Shown: positions 25,174 through 34,372, counted from the first letter of the stretch. The stretch: 45,827 nucleotides of DNA from Planctomycetota bacterium (GCA_022562915.1 JADFOJ010000019.1:1-45827), one strand, 5' to 3'. Program-made: numbers and translations. Notes: generated by a model from the sequence alone, not told the origin.

Positions 25174-25577
25174 CGCGGTTCATGCTCGACACGAACATCT
25201 GCATTGAACTTCTGTGCGGCACCGCTGATCATGTCGCGTCGCGCATGCAGGACCACGAGATCGACGAGATCGCGATCTCAAGCATCACGCTCGCCGAGTT
25301 GCAGTACGGCGCCGCCAGGTCAGCCCGGCCGGCTCACCATGAAACGCTCCTGATCGGGTTCTGCGCACCGCTGGCGATTCTCCCGTTTGACGATCGGGCC
25401 GGGCAGGCGTACGGCTGTGTGCGCGCAGAACTCGAGCGCGCCGGCACACCGATCGGTCCGCTTGACACGCTCATCGCAGCGCATGCGCTGGCGCTGAACG
25501 TGACGCTGGTCACGAACAACGAGCGTGAGTTCAGCCGCGTCGTCGGCCTGGCAGTCGAGAACTGGATACGCTCATGA
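25170..25577 (+). CDS. vapC: VapC-type PIN-domain toxin
   Basis: A 135-residue ribonuclease of the PIN family. The acidic metal-binding residues D7 (MLDTNI), E43, D99 (PLDTLIAAHA) and E118 or E120 (TNNEREF) are in place, so it should be active; VapC toxins usually cut tRNA or rRNA when VapB is lost. The GTG at 25170 overlaps the antitoxin TGA (GTGA); an ATG at 25182 is an alternative. Confidence 0.93.
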   Translation: MTRFMLDTNICIELLCGTADHVASRMQDHEIDEIAISSITLAELQYGAARSARPAHHETLLIGFCAPLAILPFDDRAGQAYGCVRAELERAGTPIGPLDTLIAAHALALNVTLVTNNEREFSRVVGLAVENWIRS

Positions 25578-25785
25578 GATACCCCCGGCCGGAACCTGCG
25601 GCCACGATGGAACATCACGATGATGCGAATGACCGGCCACGCCTGCCCCTTTCCGGCCGGCCTGTCTCCACCACGTAGACGGCCCAACCGGGCAGTCCGT
25701 GCCTGCGATTTGATCTTGGCTGCACCCCGTTGGCGCGGTACCATAGGGGCGGCGCTCCTCAAGCTGACCATAAGGTGGCATCGTC

Positions 25786-26628
25786 ATGTCTCATCGTCTC
25801 GCAACGCATCGCCTGGCAGCCGCGGCCGTGGTCCTGGTCGTTTCCGGAACCGCCCGGGGCGCCCTGCCGTGTGACGCCGACTTCGACGGCGACCAGGTCG
25901 TCGGGATCGTCGACTTCCTGGAGTTGCTCGCCGAATGGGGGACCGATCCGGGAGGGCCGCCCGACTTTGACGGCGGCGGCGTCGGGATCACGGACTTCCT
26001 GACGCTTCTGGCGAATTGGGGGCCGGTGCACTTCGACTACGGGCCGGCGCTGCCCGATCCCGAAGCCGAGCAGATCGCCCTGGAGATGCTGGGGGCGCGT
26101 GGGCCGTTGCTGGTTCCTCAGGAGATCTTCGACCGCATCGATTTCGACCTGACGCTGATCCGCCACGTCGCGCCGTCACTCCAGCCCCAGACGCACACGC
26201 CCGCCTGGGCGCCGGACCAGCTGCTGGTAAGCCTGCTCGAGGGTGCCGAACTCGACGAATACCTCTGTCTCAACGTGGTGTACCAGGTCATCGACATCCA
26301 GCTGATCTCCCAGAGCCTCAACCTGTTTCTGCTGACGTTCGTGGGCAACATCAACGTCGAGGCTCTGGCCCTGATCTACGGCGCCGCGCCCGAGGTCAAC
26401 TTCGCCGAGCCCAACGGCCTCTTCGGCGGCCAGAACTTCTGGACGCCCACGTCCCTGGGCGGCGGCGTGTGGCGGTGGGAGATCGACGACGGCTGGTGCG
26501 ACTGCTTCGACGGCTGCGACTGCCATCGCTTCTGGGTTTTCGAGACGGACGCAGCGGGCAACATCGAGGCCATCAGCGTCGACGAGATCGGCTTGCCCTG
26601 GTGCGATTTCAACGGCGACAGCTGCTGA
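25786..26628 (+). CDS. Secreted protein with N-terminal dockerin-like repeats
   Basis: A 280-residue protein with a signal peptide (about 1-25) directly followed by two calcium-loop repeats (about residues 28-80: DADFDGDQVVGIVDFL and DFDGGGVGITDFL) of the same kind that end the beta-helix protein. Here they are at the N-terminus, which is unusual. The remaining 200 residues are unfamiliar, with four Cys in CDCFDGCDC (about 240-248), likely metal- or disulfide-bonded. It could be a small secreted cargo attached by the dockerin-like part. Confidence 0.75.
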   Translation: MSHRLATHRLAAAAVVLVVSGTARGALPCDADFDGDQVVGIVDFLELLAEWGTDPGGPPDFDGGGVGITDFLTLLANWGPVHFDYGPALPDPEAEQIALEMLGARGPLLVPQEIFDRIDFDLTLIRHVAPSLQPQTHTPAWAPDQLLVSLLEGAELDEYLCLNVVYQVIDIQLISQSLNLFLLTFVGNINVEALALIYGAAPEVNFAEPNGLFGGQNFWTPTSLGGGVWRWEIDDGWCDCFDGCDCHRFWVFETDAAGNIEAISVDEIGLPWCDFNGDSC

Positions 26629-26766
26629 GATCGGCTGTCCAGCCCGTCGGTGACCCTGAAGCACGAGGGCTCGCAAGGCAGGCACAACGGCTCTCGTGTG
26701 CCGCGTTGACACGGGTCGCCGTTCTTAAGTGGACGGGGGTCTCATGGCGAATCGGTTGATGGCATC

Positions 26767-28346
26767 ATGAGCGATTCCGCACACATTCCTCCAACGGCAC
26801 CGGGATCACGTCCCGCGCTGGGCCTGGCGGTGAGCAGCCTGGTGCTGGGAATCCTGGCCGTCGTCTTGAGCCTGTTTCTGGTTGGCGCGATTCTCGGTCT
26901 GGTCGGGCTGGTGCTGGGTGTCCTGCATTTGCGACGACCGCATGCGCCTCGCGCGATGGCGGGCTGGGGCGTGGCGCTGTCCGGCCTGGCGATCGTCGCC
27001 GGCGCGGGCTTTGGCCTGGTGTATTACGCGGCGTACCAGGCAATCGAAGAGATGATGGTCGCAGGCGAAGTGGACCTGTCTGTCTGGGAAGGCGTGGTCG
27101 CGCCGGACATCACCGTGAAGTCGCTCGACGGCGAAACGATCCAGCTCAGCCAATTGCGCGGCACGCGCGTCATCCTCGACTTCTGGGCGACGTGGTGTGG
27201 GCCTTGCGTGATGGAGATTCCCCATTTCGTCCAGCTCGTGAACGAGATTCCGCCTGAAGACCTGGCGATCGTGGGCATCAGTTCGGAAGACGAGGCCACG
27301 CTGCGGCCGTTCGTGAAGAGCCACGGCATCAACTATCCCATCGTGTCGGCGGACCTTTCCATGCCGCCATACAGCCTCGTCCAGGCGATTCCAACCACGT
27401 TCGTCATTGATCGCAACGGGGTCATTCAATCCGTCCTGCTGGGTTACCACGACCTGAAGACGTTGCGGGCCCTGGCGACCGCGCCGGAGTACGCAGGCGA
27501 GCCGAAGTCGGCGCCGGCGCCGCCCGCGAGCGGTCTGCAGGAGGCGCCGGAGCCGTTGCAGCCCGTGAGCCGGTGGTCGAGGCGAGTGCCGGGAGCGCTG
27601 GCGATGTGCGCCGGCGACTGGGACGGCGACGGTACGAGCGATCTTCTGGTGGTCGAGCGCGGCCGGACGTTGCGCGTGATCGGTTTCGACGGGGCGGAGA
27701 CAGCCGTGCTCAGCCTGCCGGATGACTTCACGATGATCGAGATGGGCGTTCACAAGGACAGCGGACCCCGGCTCCTGGGGTATTCGAACTGGGGCGGGGA
27801 GGTCACGGTGATGGATCGCACCGGCGCAAAGATCTGGACCTACGTGTCAAGCATGGGTGTGAATGGCGCGCATTGGGGAGACCTGGACGGGGACGGCAGC
27901 GATGAACTGATCGTGGGAATGAACGGTTCCGGTGGACTGCACGCCGTGTCGGAGGGCGGCCGGCGCCTCTGGCGCGTCGGGGACATCGGCAACGTCTGGA
28001 CACAGGCGGTCGTTCCCGCGGGCGACGGCCGCCCGGCGCTCGTGTTTGCGACCGAAGCTGGCGGCTCGGTCAAGGTCTACGACGCCACGGGAAACCTGCT
28101 TCGCACGGTGCGCCCGCTGGGGAAGTACTTTGCTCAGATGACGGCCGGACGTATGAACGGCGACGGCGTCGTTCAGGCAATCGCGTCGGGCGACGTGACG
28201 GTGGCCTTCGACGAAGACGGCCGGCTCGCGTGGTCCACACCTGCCGTCGACGATCACGGCGCGTGGCGGAATGTCTCCTTTGCCCGCGGCGACGTGAACG
28301 GGGACGGGGCGCTCGAATGGATCTTCGTCGACATCACCCACGAACG
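26767..28346 (+). pseudogene. Membrane/TlpA thioredoxin/beta-propeller fusion, likely frameshifted at the end
   Basis: The open frame (26767-28419) has 550 codons. Residues 18-78 hold two or three transmembrane helices (DUF4190-like), about 105-235 is a TlpA/ResA-type thioredoxin domain with the redox pair WCGPC at 143-147, and about 270-527 is a series of FG-GAP/beta-propeller blades with DGDG calcium loops. Near 28345 the reading quality breaks: the frame continues as Arg/Pro-rich shadow and stops, while the frame one base earlier (stop at 28493) carries on a matching blade (VVVTAAGEKLAALP...). A missing base in GAACG-GTGGTGG explains this. It may be a real mutation or a sequence error. Confidence 0.8.
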
Positions 28347-28611
28347 GTGGTGGTCACGGCGGCCGGCGAGAAACTCGCGGCACTGCCGGCCCCGAGGAAC
28401 CTGGCCGCGTTCTGCGTGATGCCGGGGACGGATGGGCGCGGCCTGCTGGTCACGCTCCACTCCGGGATCGTGCAGGCGTACGCGTTCGAGTAGAGCCGCC
28501 GGCGCACCTCGTGACAGATGGAATCTCTCTCTTCACGGTTTTTCGTCTCCCCTGCCAGACGCGGACCGCCCCGCTCGCCGTCGTGAAACCTTTGGAATAC
28601 CCTGTGAGACC

Positions 28612-29367
28612 GTGGGGATACCGATCGTTGCCATACTGTTGATCGCGTCGGGCACCGTCGGGCCGTTGACCGGCGACCAGAAGTCTCGGCTGGACGCGGC
28701 CGTCGACGGCGGCGACTACCACGAGGACGCCTTTGCGGTACTGCTCGGGAACGTCGCCACCTGGACGCCGGGCCTCGGCGACGCGCCGATTCGCCTGGAT
28801 CCCGACCTCGACCGGGTGCTGGCCGATCCCGCGGCGTACCGGGGGGCGCTGTTCCGGCTGGCCGGCACCCTCGAGCAGCAGTCGTGGCTGGAGCCGCCGC
28901 ATTCGCTCATCGCCGAATGGTTTGTCCGCGACGCCGCCGGTCGGCCGATGCTTGTCTACGTGTACGGCGCGCCGAGCGAGGATACGTTTCACCTTGGGCA
29001 GCGGGTGATGCTGCCGGGGCGGTTCTACAAGCGCGTCGACGAGACGGCCCGGGACGGTCGGGTCCACCAGTACGCCGCCTTCGTCGCGGCGTTTCCGCGG
29101 GCGGTCACAACCGGTCCGGGTGGTGGGACGGGCCCGGCGGCCGGCATGCTCCGGCTCTGGATGGTCGCCGTCCCGGTTGTCGTGATGCTGATCGTGTTCG
29201 TGGCGCTGAGGGTGTACACGCGACGCGGCGCCAGGTCCGGCCGGGCCGGGTACCGGTTCGGTGCGCCCACGGCGCCACCAGCGTCCGGTACCGAGCAGGC
29301 GCTTCCGGAGGACACCACCGCGGCGCTCGCGGAACTGCGGCGCCGCGCCGAGGCGCCGGACTCATGA
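28612..29367 (+). CDS. Secreted protein with C-terminal membrane anchor, unknown function
   Basis: A 251-residue protein: a GTG start and hydrophobic signal segment (about 1-17), a soluble domain of about 170 residues with no family recognised (RLAGTLEQQSWLEPPHSLIAEWF; PMLVYVYGAP; LGQRVMLPGRFYKRVD), and a transmembrane segment near residues 180-203 followed by a basic, probably cytoplasmic tail. The stop overlaps the aroB start by 4 bases. The upstream boundary is uncertain since no clear ribosome binding site is visible. Confidence 0.65.
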   Translation: MGIPIVAILLIASGTVGPLTGDQKSRLDAAVDGGDYHEDAFAVLLGNVATWTPGLGDAPIRLDPDLDRVLADPAAYRGALFRLAGTLEQQSWLEPPHSLIAEWFVRDAAGRPMLVYVYGAPSEDTFHLGQRVMLPGRFYKRVDETARDGRVHQYAAFVAAFPRAVTTGPGGGTGPAAGMLRLWMVAVPVVVMLIVFVALRVYTRRGARSGRAGYRFGAPTAPPASGTEQALPEDTTAALAELRRRAEAPDS

Positions 29368-30482
29368 CCGGTCGCGTTGTCCACGTCGAACTCACCGGCG
29401 CCGCCTACGACGTCGTGATCGAGCCGGGGCTGCTCGCCCGCCTGGGGACGCTGGTCGCGGCGGTCGCCCCGAGCCCAAGCGCCATACTCGCCGTCGACGA
29501 ACGGATCGTCACACCGCACGGTGAGCCGGCGTTGCGCTCACTGCGCGAGGCGGGTTACGCCACGACGGTGATCACACTGACCGCCGAGGAATCGCACAAG
29601 ACACTGGCCACGGTCAGCCGGATGTACGAGCAGATGCTCCGCAGCGAGGTCCTGCCCGCCCGGACCAGCCCGGTCGTGGCGCTGGGCGGCGGCATCGTGG
29701 GCGACACCGCCGGCTTCGCCGCCGCCACCTACCTGCGGGGACTGCCGCTGGTCCAGGTGCCGACGACGTTGCTGGCGATGGTCGACGCGGCGATCGGCGG
29801 CAAGACCGGCGTCAACATCGCCCTGCCCGACGGAGGCCTCGGCAAGAACCTCATCGGGGCGTTCTGGCAGCCACGGGCCGTCCTGGTCGATCCCGACGTG
29901 CTGGATACGCTCACCCGGCGCGACTTCCGCTGCGGGCTGGCCGAGTGCGTCAAGGCCGGCGTCATCGCCGACGAATCGCTGCTGGAGTTCCTCGCCGAGC
30001 GGGCGGTTGCCATCCTGGACCTGGACACGGCGGTGCTGGGCGAGCTCATCGAGCGCACCGTGCGGATCAAGGTCGGCATCGTCCGTGAGGATGAGCGCGA
30101 AACGGGGCGCCGCGCGTTGCTCAATCTCGGTCACACCTTCGCCCACGCGATCGAGGCGCAGCCGCACGTCGAGATTCGCCACGGCGAGGCGGTCTCGATC
30201 GGTCTCACGGCGGCCATGGAAGTCGCCGTGCGCACCGGCCGGATGACCGATGCGGATCGTGGGCGCGTGACGGGTCTCCTGGAGACCTTCGGCCTGCCGC
30301 TGAGAATGCCGCAGCGCGTCGAGCTGGCCCGGCTGCTTCGGGCGATGCAGTACGACAAGAAAGCGATATCCGGCCGCATTCGTCTGGTCATACCGGAGGG
30401 GCTGGGATCGGCCTCGGTGACCGACGACGTCCCGGACGATGTCGTCGCGGCAGCGTGGGCGTGCGTGGGTGCCCGGGAGTAA
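29364..30482 (+). CDS. aroB: 3-dehydroquinate synthase
   Basis: A 372-residue enzyme that cyclises DAHP to 3-dehydroquinate, the second shikimate step, using NAD and Zn/Co. The GGGIVGDTAGFAAATYLRG NAD loop (about 110-128), VPTTLLAMVDAAIGGKTGVN, metal ligands in GLAECVKAG, LNLGHTFAHAIE and HGEAVSIGL are intact. The ATG overlaps the previous stop by 4 bases (ATGA). The next gene starts 148 bases on. Confidence 0.97.
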   Translation: MTGRVVHVELTGAAYDVVIEPGLLARLGTLVAAVAPSPSAILAVDERIVTPHGEPALRSLREAGYATTVITLTAEESHKTLATVSRMYEQMLRSEVLPARTSPVVALGGGIVGDTAGFAAATYLRGLPLVQVPTTLLAMVDAAIGGKTGVNIALPDGGLGKNLIGAFWQPRAVLVDPDVLDTLTRRDFRCGLAECVKAGVIADESLLEFLAERAVAILDLDTAVLGELIERTVRIKVGIVREDERETGRRALLNLGHTFAHAIEAQPHVEIRHGEAVSIGLTAAMEVAVRTGRMTDADRGRVTGLLETFGLPLRMPQRVELARLLRAMQYDKKAISGRIRLVIPEGLGSASVTDDVPDDVVAAAWACVGARE

Positions 30483-30629
30483 CCGGGCCGGCGGCGCCCG
30501 CGGGCGTTCTTGGCCGTTGGGACGGCCAAATGTGTCGCCGGGGCCCCCTGCTGTTCCGATAAGAAACTGCGGCCCCGTGCGGGACGCTCACACGGGGTCC
30601 GCGCGCCTCGCCTTCGGAGTTGTGCTGCC

Positions 30630-31952
30630 GTGCGGACCATCGCCGTCGTCAATCAGAAGGGCGGTTGCGGCAAGACCACGACCGCAATCAATTTGTCAGC
30701 GGTCTTTGCGCGCCGCGGGCTGCGCACGCTGCTGGTCGACATGGATCCCCAGTCGCATTGTGCGGTTGGCCTGGGCGTCCCGGAGAAGCAGATCACCCGG
30801 AGCGTGGGCGAGGCGATGCTCAAGGCCGACGCCGACGCCTTCGACCCGACGTCGTACGTCTGGGAAGTGGCGGGCAAGCTGGATCTGCTGCCCAGCAGCA
30901 TGCGCCTGGCCGCGCTGGAGGCCCCGGGAGGCGGGCTGCACGAACTGCCCGACCGCGATCGGCGCCTGGCCCGGCTGCTCGACCGCTTCGGCGACCGGTA
31001 CGACCGGTGCCTGATCGACTGCCCGCCGGCGATCGGTCTCCTGACGTTCAACGCCCTGTGTGCGGCGCGCGAAACGCTGATTCCCGTGGAGACGGGTTTC
31101 TTCTCCATGCGCGGCGCCGAGAAGCAATGGCGCACGATCCGGCAGCTTGTCGAGAGGATCGGACGACCGATCGCGTGCCACCTCGTGCCCACGCTGTACG
31201 ACGAAGACTCGCCGCTGGCGACGGACATCCTGGCGGCGATGCGGCGGCAGTTTGCCGGCCAGGTCATTCCGGTGGTCGTGCACGAGGACGAGGTCGTCCG
31301 CGAGGCGACGAGCTTCGGCCAGCCGGTGATCGAATACGCGCCGCACTCGCGGGCCTGCAAGGACTTTGAGCAACTCGCGGACTGGCTCGACGAGCACCCG
31401 CCGCAATCCGGCGTCCAGATCGAGGTCATGCACGGCACCGGTGGGCCGGATGCAGCCGCCACGGCGTTGTCGCCGCTGGGCGAGGCCCTTCACGGCGTCG
31501 CGGTCACGGCAACGGGTTCGTCGATCGGGCGGGCCGCCGAACTGGCGATGCGGCTGCGCAGCCTCCACGGCAGGATCGAGCAGCCGGGCCCGGTCCCCCG
31601 GAGGAAACGGGGCGACGATCGGGCCCCGGCCACGACCGACGAGGTTACCCCGGTCTTCGGCGTCACCGTGACCGGCAAGGGCGTGCGGTTCGCGCACCCC
31701 GGCGATGGCGCGAGCAGAGTGTTCGTCGCCGGCGACTTCAATGGCTGGTCCGCCACGCGCACGCCGTTGAGATTCGATGAGCGGCTCGGCGCGCACGAGA
31801 CCGTGGTCGAACTGGCACCGGGCCGCTACCGCTACCGGCTCGTCATCGACGGCCGTTGGATGGCGGATCCGCACAATCAGCACAAGCTGGTCAACGACTA
31901 CGGGGAGTTCAACAGCGTGGTGGTCGTCCCGGCGGCGCAGGACGATCCATGA
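30630..31952 (+). CDS. ParA-family ATPase fused to a CBM48/AMPK-beta-like domain
   Basis: A 440-residue protein. Residues 1-250 form a ParA/Soj-type ATPase, with deviant Walker A KGGCGKTTT (10-18), LLVDMDPQ and LIDCPP. After a variable linker, residues about 343-440 form an early-set beta-sandwich of the glycogen-binding AMPK-beta/isoamylase N-terminal type (VFVAGDFNGW, then RYRYRLVIDGRWMADP and N-FNSVVVV). ParA proteins move plasmids, chromosomes or protein clusters; the added domain could tether it to glycogen or other alpha-glucan, or to a protein. I use the GTG at 30630 because GGAG precedes it by 10 bases and the frame starts at the strand of the ATPase. It overlaps the next gene (ATGA). 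Confidence 0.9.
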   Translation: MRTIAVVNQKGGCGKTTTAINLSAVFARRGLRTLLVDMDPQSHCAVGLGVPEKQITRSVGEAMLKADADAFDPTSYVWEVAGKLDLLPSSMRLAALEAPGGGLHELPDRDRRLARLLDRFGDRYDRCLIDCPPAIGLLTFNALCAARETLIPVETGFFSMRGAEKQWRTIRQLVERIGRPIACHLVPTLYDEDSPLATDILAAMRRQFAGQVIPVVVHEDEVVREATSFGQPVIEYAPHSRACKDFEQLADWLDEHPPQSGVQIEVMHGTGGPDAAATALSPLGEALHGVAVTATGSSIGRAAELAMRLRSLHGRIEQPGPVPRRKRGDDRAPATTDEVTPVFGVTVTGKGVRFAHPGDGASRVFVAGDFNGWSATRTPLRFDERLGAHETVVELAPGRYRYRLVIDGRWMADPHNQHKLVNDYGEFNSVVVVPAAQDDP

Positions 31953-33223
31953 CTGATCAGTCCGATCGCTCCGATCGCTCCGATCGCTCCGATCGAGCCG
32001 ATTGCCCCGATTGCCCCGATCCGTTCGAGGAGCTGGCCGCACTCTTTGTCACGGAGCCCGAGGCGACCCCGCCGCCGGCCGCGGCCGGCTCGATCGTTGA
32101 GGTCGTCGTCGTGGGAAGCCTGCCGGTGCGGGCGTCGCTGTGGCTGCGGCCCTACGCCGACGCCGTGGCTCGCGACGTCGGCCCGACGGCCCTGGTCTGC
32201 CTGGACGAAGAGCAGCCGACGCTTCACTTGTTGTGGGCTCCCCAGGACCTTGCATCGCGCCGGTGGCCGTCGCTCGCCGTGGCGATCGCGGATCTCGGTC
32301 GGCACATCAGTGCATGGATCATCCGGCCGGCGTACGACGTGACCTCCCGCCGGATCGTGGACGCGGCAACCGACCGGGTGACAATCCTGTCGAGCGTCAA
32401 CGACAGCGCCATCGTCAAGGCGTACCAGGAGATCAAGCAGCTGTCGGCCGCGGTGACGCCGGGGACGCCCGACCCGAAGATCGGGGTCGCCGTGATCGGG
32501 TCCGATCTCGACACCGCCGAGCGGTTCCACCGCCATTTGGGGAGCACCACCTCGTCGTTCCTGAGCTTCGACCTGGCGCTGGTGGCGTGCGTGCCGCGGA
32601 TGGAGGCAACGATCCGGTCCAGCGAGCGCATGGTCTTCGCCGAACACCCGTATCCGACAATGGAGACGGTGCTGTCGTGGATACGCCGGGCCGTGCCGCG
32701 AGCCGAGTCACAGCCGCCGGCGTCTCCGCCAACACCCGCGGAACCGTCCCCGCCGGCACCCGCGGACGCGCCCGCGTCAATCAAGCTCGCCCCCAGGCCG
32801 CGCGTCGAGGTCGAACCGAAACCCCACACCGGCACACGCGAGCCGGACGATCACGGCGCACCGGCACCCCTTGCCACGTACATGGACGACGTCACGCCCC
32901 TGGATGTCCGCTGCCCCGGCCACGAAGAGTTGGAGCTCGCCGTCGATGCGGCGGGGCGCCTGCACGTCATCGCCCGCGAACAGGAGATGCGCTGGCTTCA
33001 CGTGGTCGCCGCATGGGCCGGGAAGCATGCCGGGATCATCGGCAGGAGCTGCCCCGGTCACTGGATCGATGCCGCGGCAGCCCCGGTCCTGCACGTGTTC
33101 ACCGACCGGCCGGCGAGCCTCGCCGACCTGCACGGCTGCGACCTTCGCCTGCACCTCCTGACGCCGGTCACCGTCGATGGCCGGCGCGGCTGGTATCACG
33201 CGCCGCTGAACGCCGACGTGTAA
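31949..33223 (+). CDS. Partner of the ParA-CBM48 protein, unknown function
   Basis: A 424-residue protein, translationally coupled to the ParA fusion (its ATG overlaps the TGA). Residues 3-17 are SDR units from a tandem of 9-base repeats (TCCGATCGC-type), then two CPD units. Residues about 45-250 form an alpha/beta domain without a complete nucleotide-binding motif (VVVVGSLPVRASLWLRPYADAVARDVG; VAVIGSDLDTAERFHRHLGS). It could be a degenerate P-loop protein. A Pro/Ala-rich linker (about 255-310) and a C-terminal domain of about 110 residues (CPGHEELELAVDAAGRLHVIAR) follow. Not recognised beyond that. Confidence 0.7.
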   Translation: MTDQSDRSDRSDRSDRADCPDCPDPFEELAALFVTEPEATPPPAAAGSIVEVVVVGSLPVRASLWLRPYADAVARDVGPTALVCLDEEQPTLHLLWAPQDLASRRWPSLAVAIADLGRHISAWIIRPAYDVTSRRIVDAATDRVTILSSVNDSAIVKAYQEIKQLSAAVTPGTPDPKIGVAVIGSDLDTAERFHRHLGSTTSSFLSFDLALVACVPRMEATIRSSERMVFAEHPYPTMETVLSWIRRAVPRAESQPPASPPTPAEPSPPAPADAPASIKLAPRPRVEVEPKPHTGTREPDDHGAPAPLATYMDDVTPLDVRCPGHEELELAVDAAGRLHVIAREQEMRWLHVVAAWAGKHAGIIGRSCPGHWIDAAAAPVLHVFTDRPASLADLHGCDLRLHLLTPVTVDGRRGWYHAPLNADV

Positions 33224-33234
33224 TCTGCAGTCTT

Positions 33235-33350
33235 TGTGTGGCACGGTTGAGCGAGGCCGCCTCCCTGGCGGCCTCGTTCGGCCGTGGAGCGACGTCCGAA
33301 GACACGGCCGACGCCGAAATCCGCCTGCGGCGGATCAACCGTGCCACACA
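33235..33350. repeat. Family A palindromic repeat folding as a cloverleaf (A4)
   Basis: Outer arms of 16 perfect bp (TGTGTGGCACGGTTGA, 33235-33250, with 33335-33350) enclose three perfect hairpins: GAGGCCGCC/GGCGGCCTC (33253-33275), CGGCCGTG/CACGGCCG (about 33279-33311, loop with GACGTC at 33291), and ATCCGCC-TGC-GGCGGAT. The whole can form a four-way junction. It lies between two convergent genes. Confidence 0.9.
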
Positions 33351-33376
33351 GAGACTGAGCAGGCGGAGACTCAGGA

Positions 33377-34372
33377 TTATTCTGGCGCGGCCGGCAGCGC
33401 CCGCTCCAGTATCCGCAGCCAGTTGGCGTACGCGAACCCCTCGACGTCCCGGTCGGACCACCCTGCCGCCCGCAGTGCCTCGGCGAGCGCGTCGAGCGTG
33501 CGCGGATGGTCGAGTCCCCTCGGCAGGTCGCCGGGGCCGAAGCCGCCGTCCATGTCCGTGCCCAGGGCCACGCCACGGCGGTGGCCCATTAATCCGGCCA
33601 GGCGCTCGACATGCGCCACGCAGTCGCCGATCGAAGCCCGGCCGGCGGGTACGAGGAACTTCGAGAACAGGTTGAGGCCGATCACGCCGTCCCGTTCGGC
33701 GATTGCCCTGACGTGGTCGTCGCGCAGATGCCGCTGGTTCTCGCCGACAAGCGCCCGGCAGTTGGAGTGCGTGGCGACGAGTGGCCCGCGTGCCACCTCC
33801 AGGAGGCCGTCCATCGCTTCGTCGGACAGGTGCGAGGCGTCGTGGATGATGTTGCAGTCGTCGAGCGCCCGGACGAGTTCAATCCCCAGGGGTGTGAGCG
33901 GTCCCAGCCGCTGGTTGCCGCCGGCGTAACGAGTCCCCATCGACCAGGTCAAACCGACGAGCCGCAGCCCGCGGTCGTACCACGCCGGGACCTCCTCGGG
34001 AGTCCGTATGGGATCGGCGCCCTCCATAAGCAGGACGATTCCCGGCATGGCGGCGCCCACGGTTTCGAGGTCGCCCAGGGTACGGACGATTCGCAACTCG
34101 CCGGCCGCCTCGAGCCGCCGGTAGATCTCGATCTGGCGGCGCCCGGCGGCCTCGGCCCCGTCGAGGTCGTCGATACCGGCGTAGACGGCCGGGCGGTCCC
34201 CGGCATCGTCAGTCGGTTCGGTGAAGATCGTCGCGAACGCGATCTCCACGCCGGCGGCGCGCAGCTCCGGCAGGCTTACACTGCCCTGGCGGGGATCCGG
34301 GCAGGGAGCGGTCAGGTCGCGTCCCAGCAATGCCAGGTACGCCAGATCCAGATGTCCGTCGATCCACTTCAC
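33377..34372 (-). CDS. M19-family membrane dipeptidase-like protein
   Basis: A 331-residue Zn-dependent dipeptidase-type TIM barrel. The metal and substrate motifs are present: DGHLDLAY (H7, D9), LLMEGADP, IIHDASHLS, THSNCRAL and GTDMDGGF. The family hydrolyses dipeptides, including D-amino-acid types and dehydropeptides. No signal peptide is seen, so it is likely cytoplasmic. The GTG at 34372 is taken because the sequence then begins right at the motif strand; a GTG at 34402 would add 10 residues. It diverges from the short gene at 34406. Confidence 0.9.
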   Translation of the reverse strand: MKWIDGHLDLAYLALLGRDLTAPCPDPRQGSVSLPELRAAGVEIAFATIFTEPTDDAGDRPAVYAGIDDLDGAEAAGRRQIEIYRRLEAAGELRIVRTLGDLETVGAAMPGIVLLMEGADPIRTPEEVPAWYDRGLRLVGLTWSMGTRYAGGNQRLGPLTPLGIELVRALDDCNIIHDASHLSDEAMDGLLEVARGPLVATHSNCRALVGENQRHLRDDHVRAIAERDGVIGLNLFSKFLVPAGRASIGDCVAHVERLAGLMGHRRGVALGTDMDGGFGPGDLPRGLDHPRTLDALAEALRAAGWSDRDVEGFAYANWLRILERALPAAPE

